In this document: positions 5,826-6,051 of the stretch, one piece after another
Position numbering within the stretch: position 1 is the stretch's first letter
Layout of the letters: every line of letters begins with the position of its first letter
NCBI GenBank assembly: GCA_021796135.1
Contig: JAJYOQ010000259.1
Span: 1 to 6,051 of the forward strand
Direction: 5' to 3'
DNA length: 6,051 bases
Source: Bacteroidota bacterium
GTDB lineage: Bacteria; Bacteroidota; Ignavibacteria; Ignavibacteriales; Ignavibacteriaceae
The notes under the pieces: generated by a model
Told to the model about the DNA's origin: nothing
The model's input: the letters and a program-made list of their open reading frames with translations, nothing else
The model's database searches: none
Position numbers and translations under genes: made by a program

Positions 5826-6051
5826 TAATAAACTAGGCTGTACTTTGCCCAAACGCCTACAGCTATGCCCACCTTTTCCACTTTAGAGACTTTAATATTT
5901 TTATGGTAAACATCGTAATTAGCGTTTATAATTTTTTCAAGTATTTTATGATAGATATGCTGCATAGCTCTAGCGGCAAACATGGAATATTTATCGTCAA
6001 GGTTAAGTGCTTTTGTTGCACGGTCAAAAAATATTTCAGCGCGGTTTACTT
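5825..6051 (-). CDS. hpnD: Squalene/phytoene synthase family protein (HpnD-like), C-terminal 74 residues
   Basis: Only the 3' end is in the window; the gene continues past base 6051. The 74 visible residues carry the closing helices of the trans-isoprenyl-diphosphate synthase fold: a KALNLDDKYSMFAARAMQHI helix, then YHKILEKI, then the NANYDVYHKNIKVSKVEKVG segment, which corresponds to the family's usual 'Y.V...R..vs..eK' end. The catalytic DxxxD motifs would be upstream and cannot be checked. It probably condenses farnesyl diphosphate to presqualene diphosphate and converts that to hydroxysqualene, the substrate of the HpnE encoded next. The assignment to HpnD rather than HpnC or CrtB rests mainly on its position directly before hpnE. 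Its TAA (5825-5827) shares one base with the hpnE start, so the two are co-transcribed and likely translationally coupled. Confidence 0.8.
   Translation of the reverse strand, partial: VNRAEIFFDRATKALNLDDKYSMFAARAMQHIYHKILEKIINANYDVYHKNIKVSKVEKVGIAVGVWAKYSLVY

Overview
The window looks like AT-rich chromosomal DNA from the Bacteroidota/Chlorobiota side of the tree, most likely an Ignavibacteria-type organism. The best clue is a secreted protein with a type IX secretion (T9SS) type A sorting tail carrying the NYPNPFNP motif, preceded by Sortilin/YCF48-like propeller repeats ending in a 'GVWRRPLSEM' junction, a style I associate with Ignavibacteria. The taxonomic call is inference; there is no rRNA or other marker here.

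Left block (about 1-2352, + strand): a compact trehalose operon. It starts with a gene cut by the window edge whose product resembles the DUF5752 family. Its stop overlaps by 14 nt the start of a complete TreT-type retaining glycosyltransferase (trehalose synthase from NDP-glucose and glucose). Ten bases after that lies an OtsB-type trehalose-6-phosphate phosphatase of the HAD superfamily. Having TreT, which should give free trehalose directly, next to a phosphatase that needs trehalose-6-phosphate, with no OtsA in view, is biochemically interesting.

Middle block (2353-4538): accessory and decaying DNA. About 1 kb without an intact gene holds a cluster of inverted repeats (2600-2772) that looks like REP/BIME-type or small non-autonomous mobile DNA, then the broken 3' end of a T9SS cargo gene (2965-3147), and a short hairpin repeat (3322-3338). 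An intact small T9SS cargo gene follows (3383-4000). It has a signal peptide, less than two propeller repeats and a full sorting domain. After it come about 540 bases between convergent genes, with a strong hairpin at 4041-4077 and one doubtful short open frame on the minus strand.

Right block (4539-6051, - strand): the end of a squalene biosynthesis operon. The partial upstream gene is the C-terminus of an HpnD/CrtB-type squalene/phytoene synthase. Its TAA stop overlaps the ATG of an HpnE-type hydroxysqualene dehydroxylase by one base (TAATG), so the two are probably translationally coupled. The overlap also fixes the HpnE start at 5825 rather than at a TTG further upstream. HpnD and HpnE act in consecutive parts of the farnesyl-diphosphate to squalene route, which usually feeds hopanoids or related terpenoids.

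I did not find an obvious wholly new system. The strongest candidates for follow-up are the dyad-rich block at 2600-2772, the DUF5752-TreT-OtsB cassette and the two T9SS cargo loci, one dead and one contracted.
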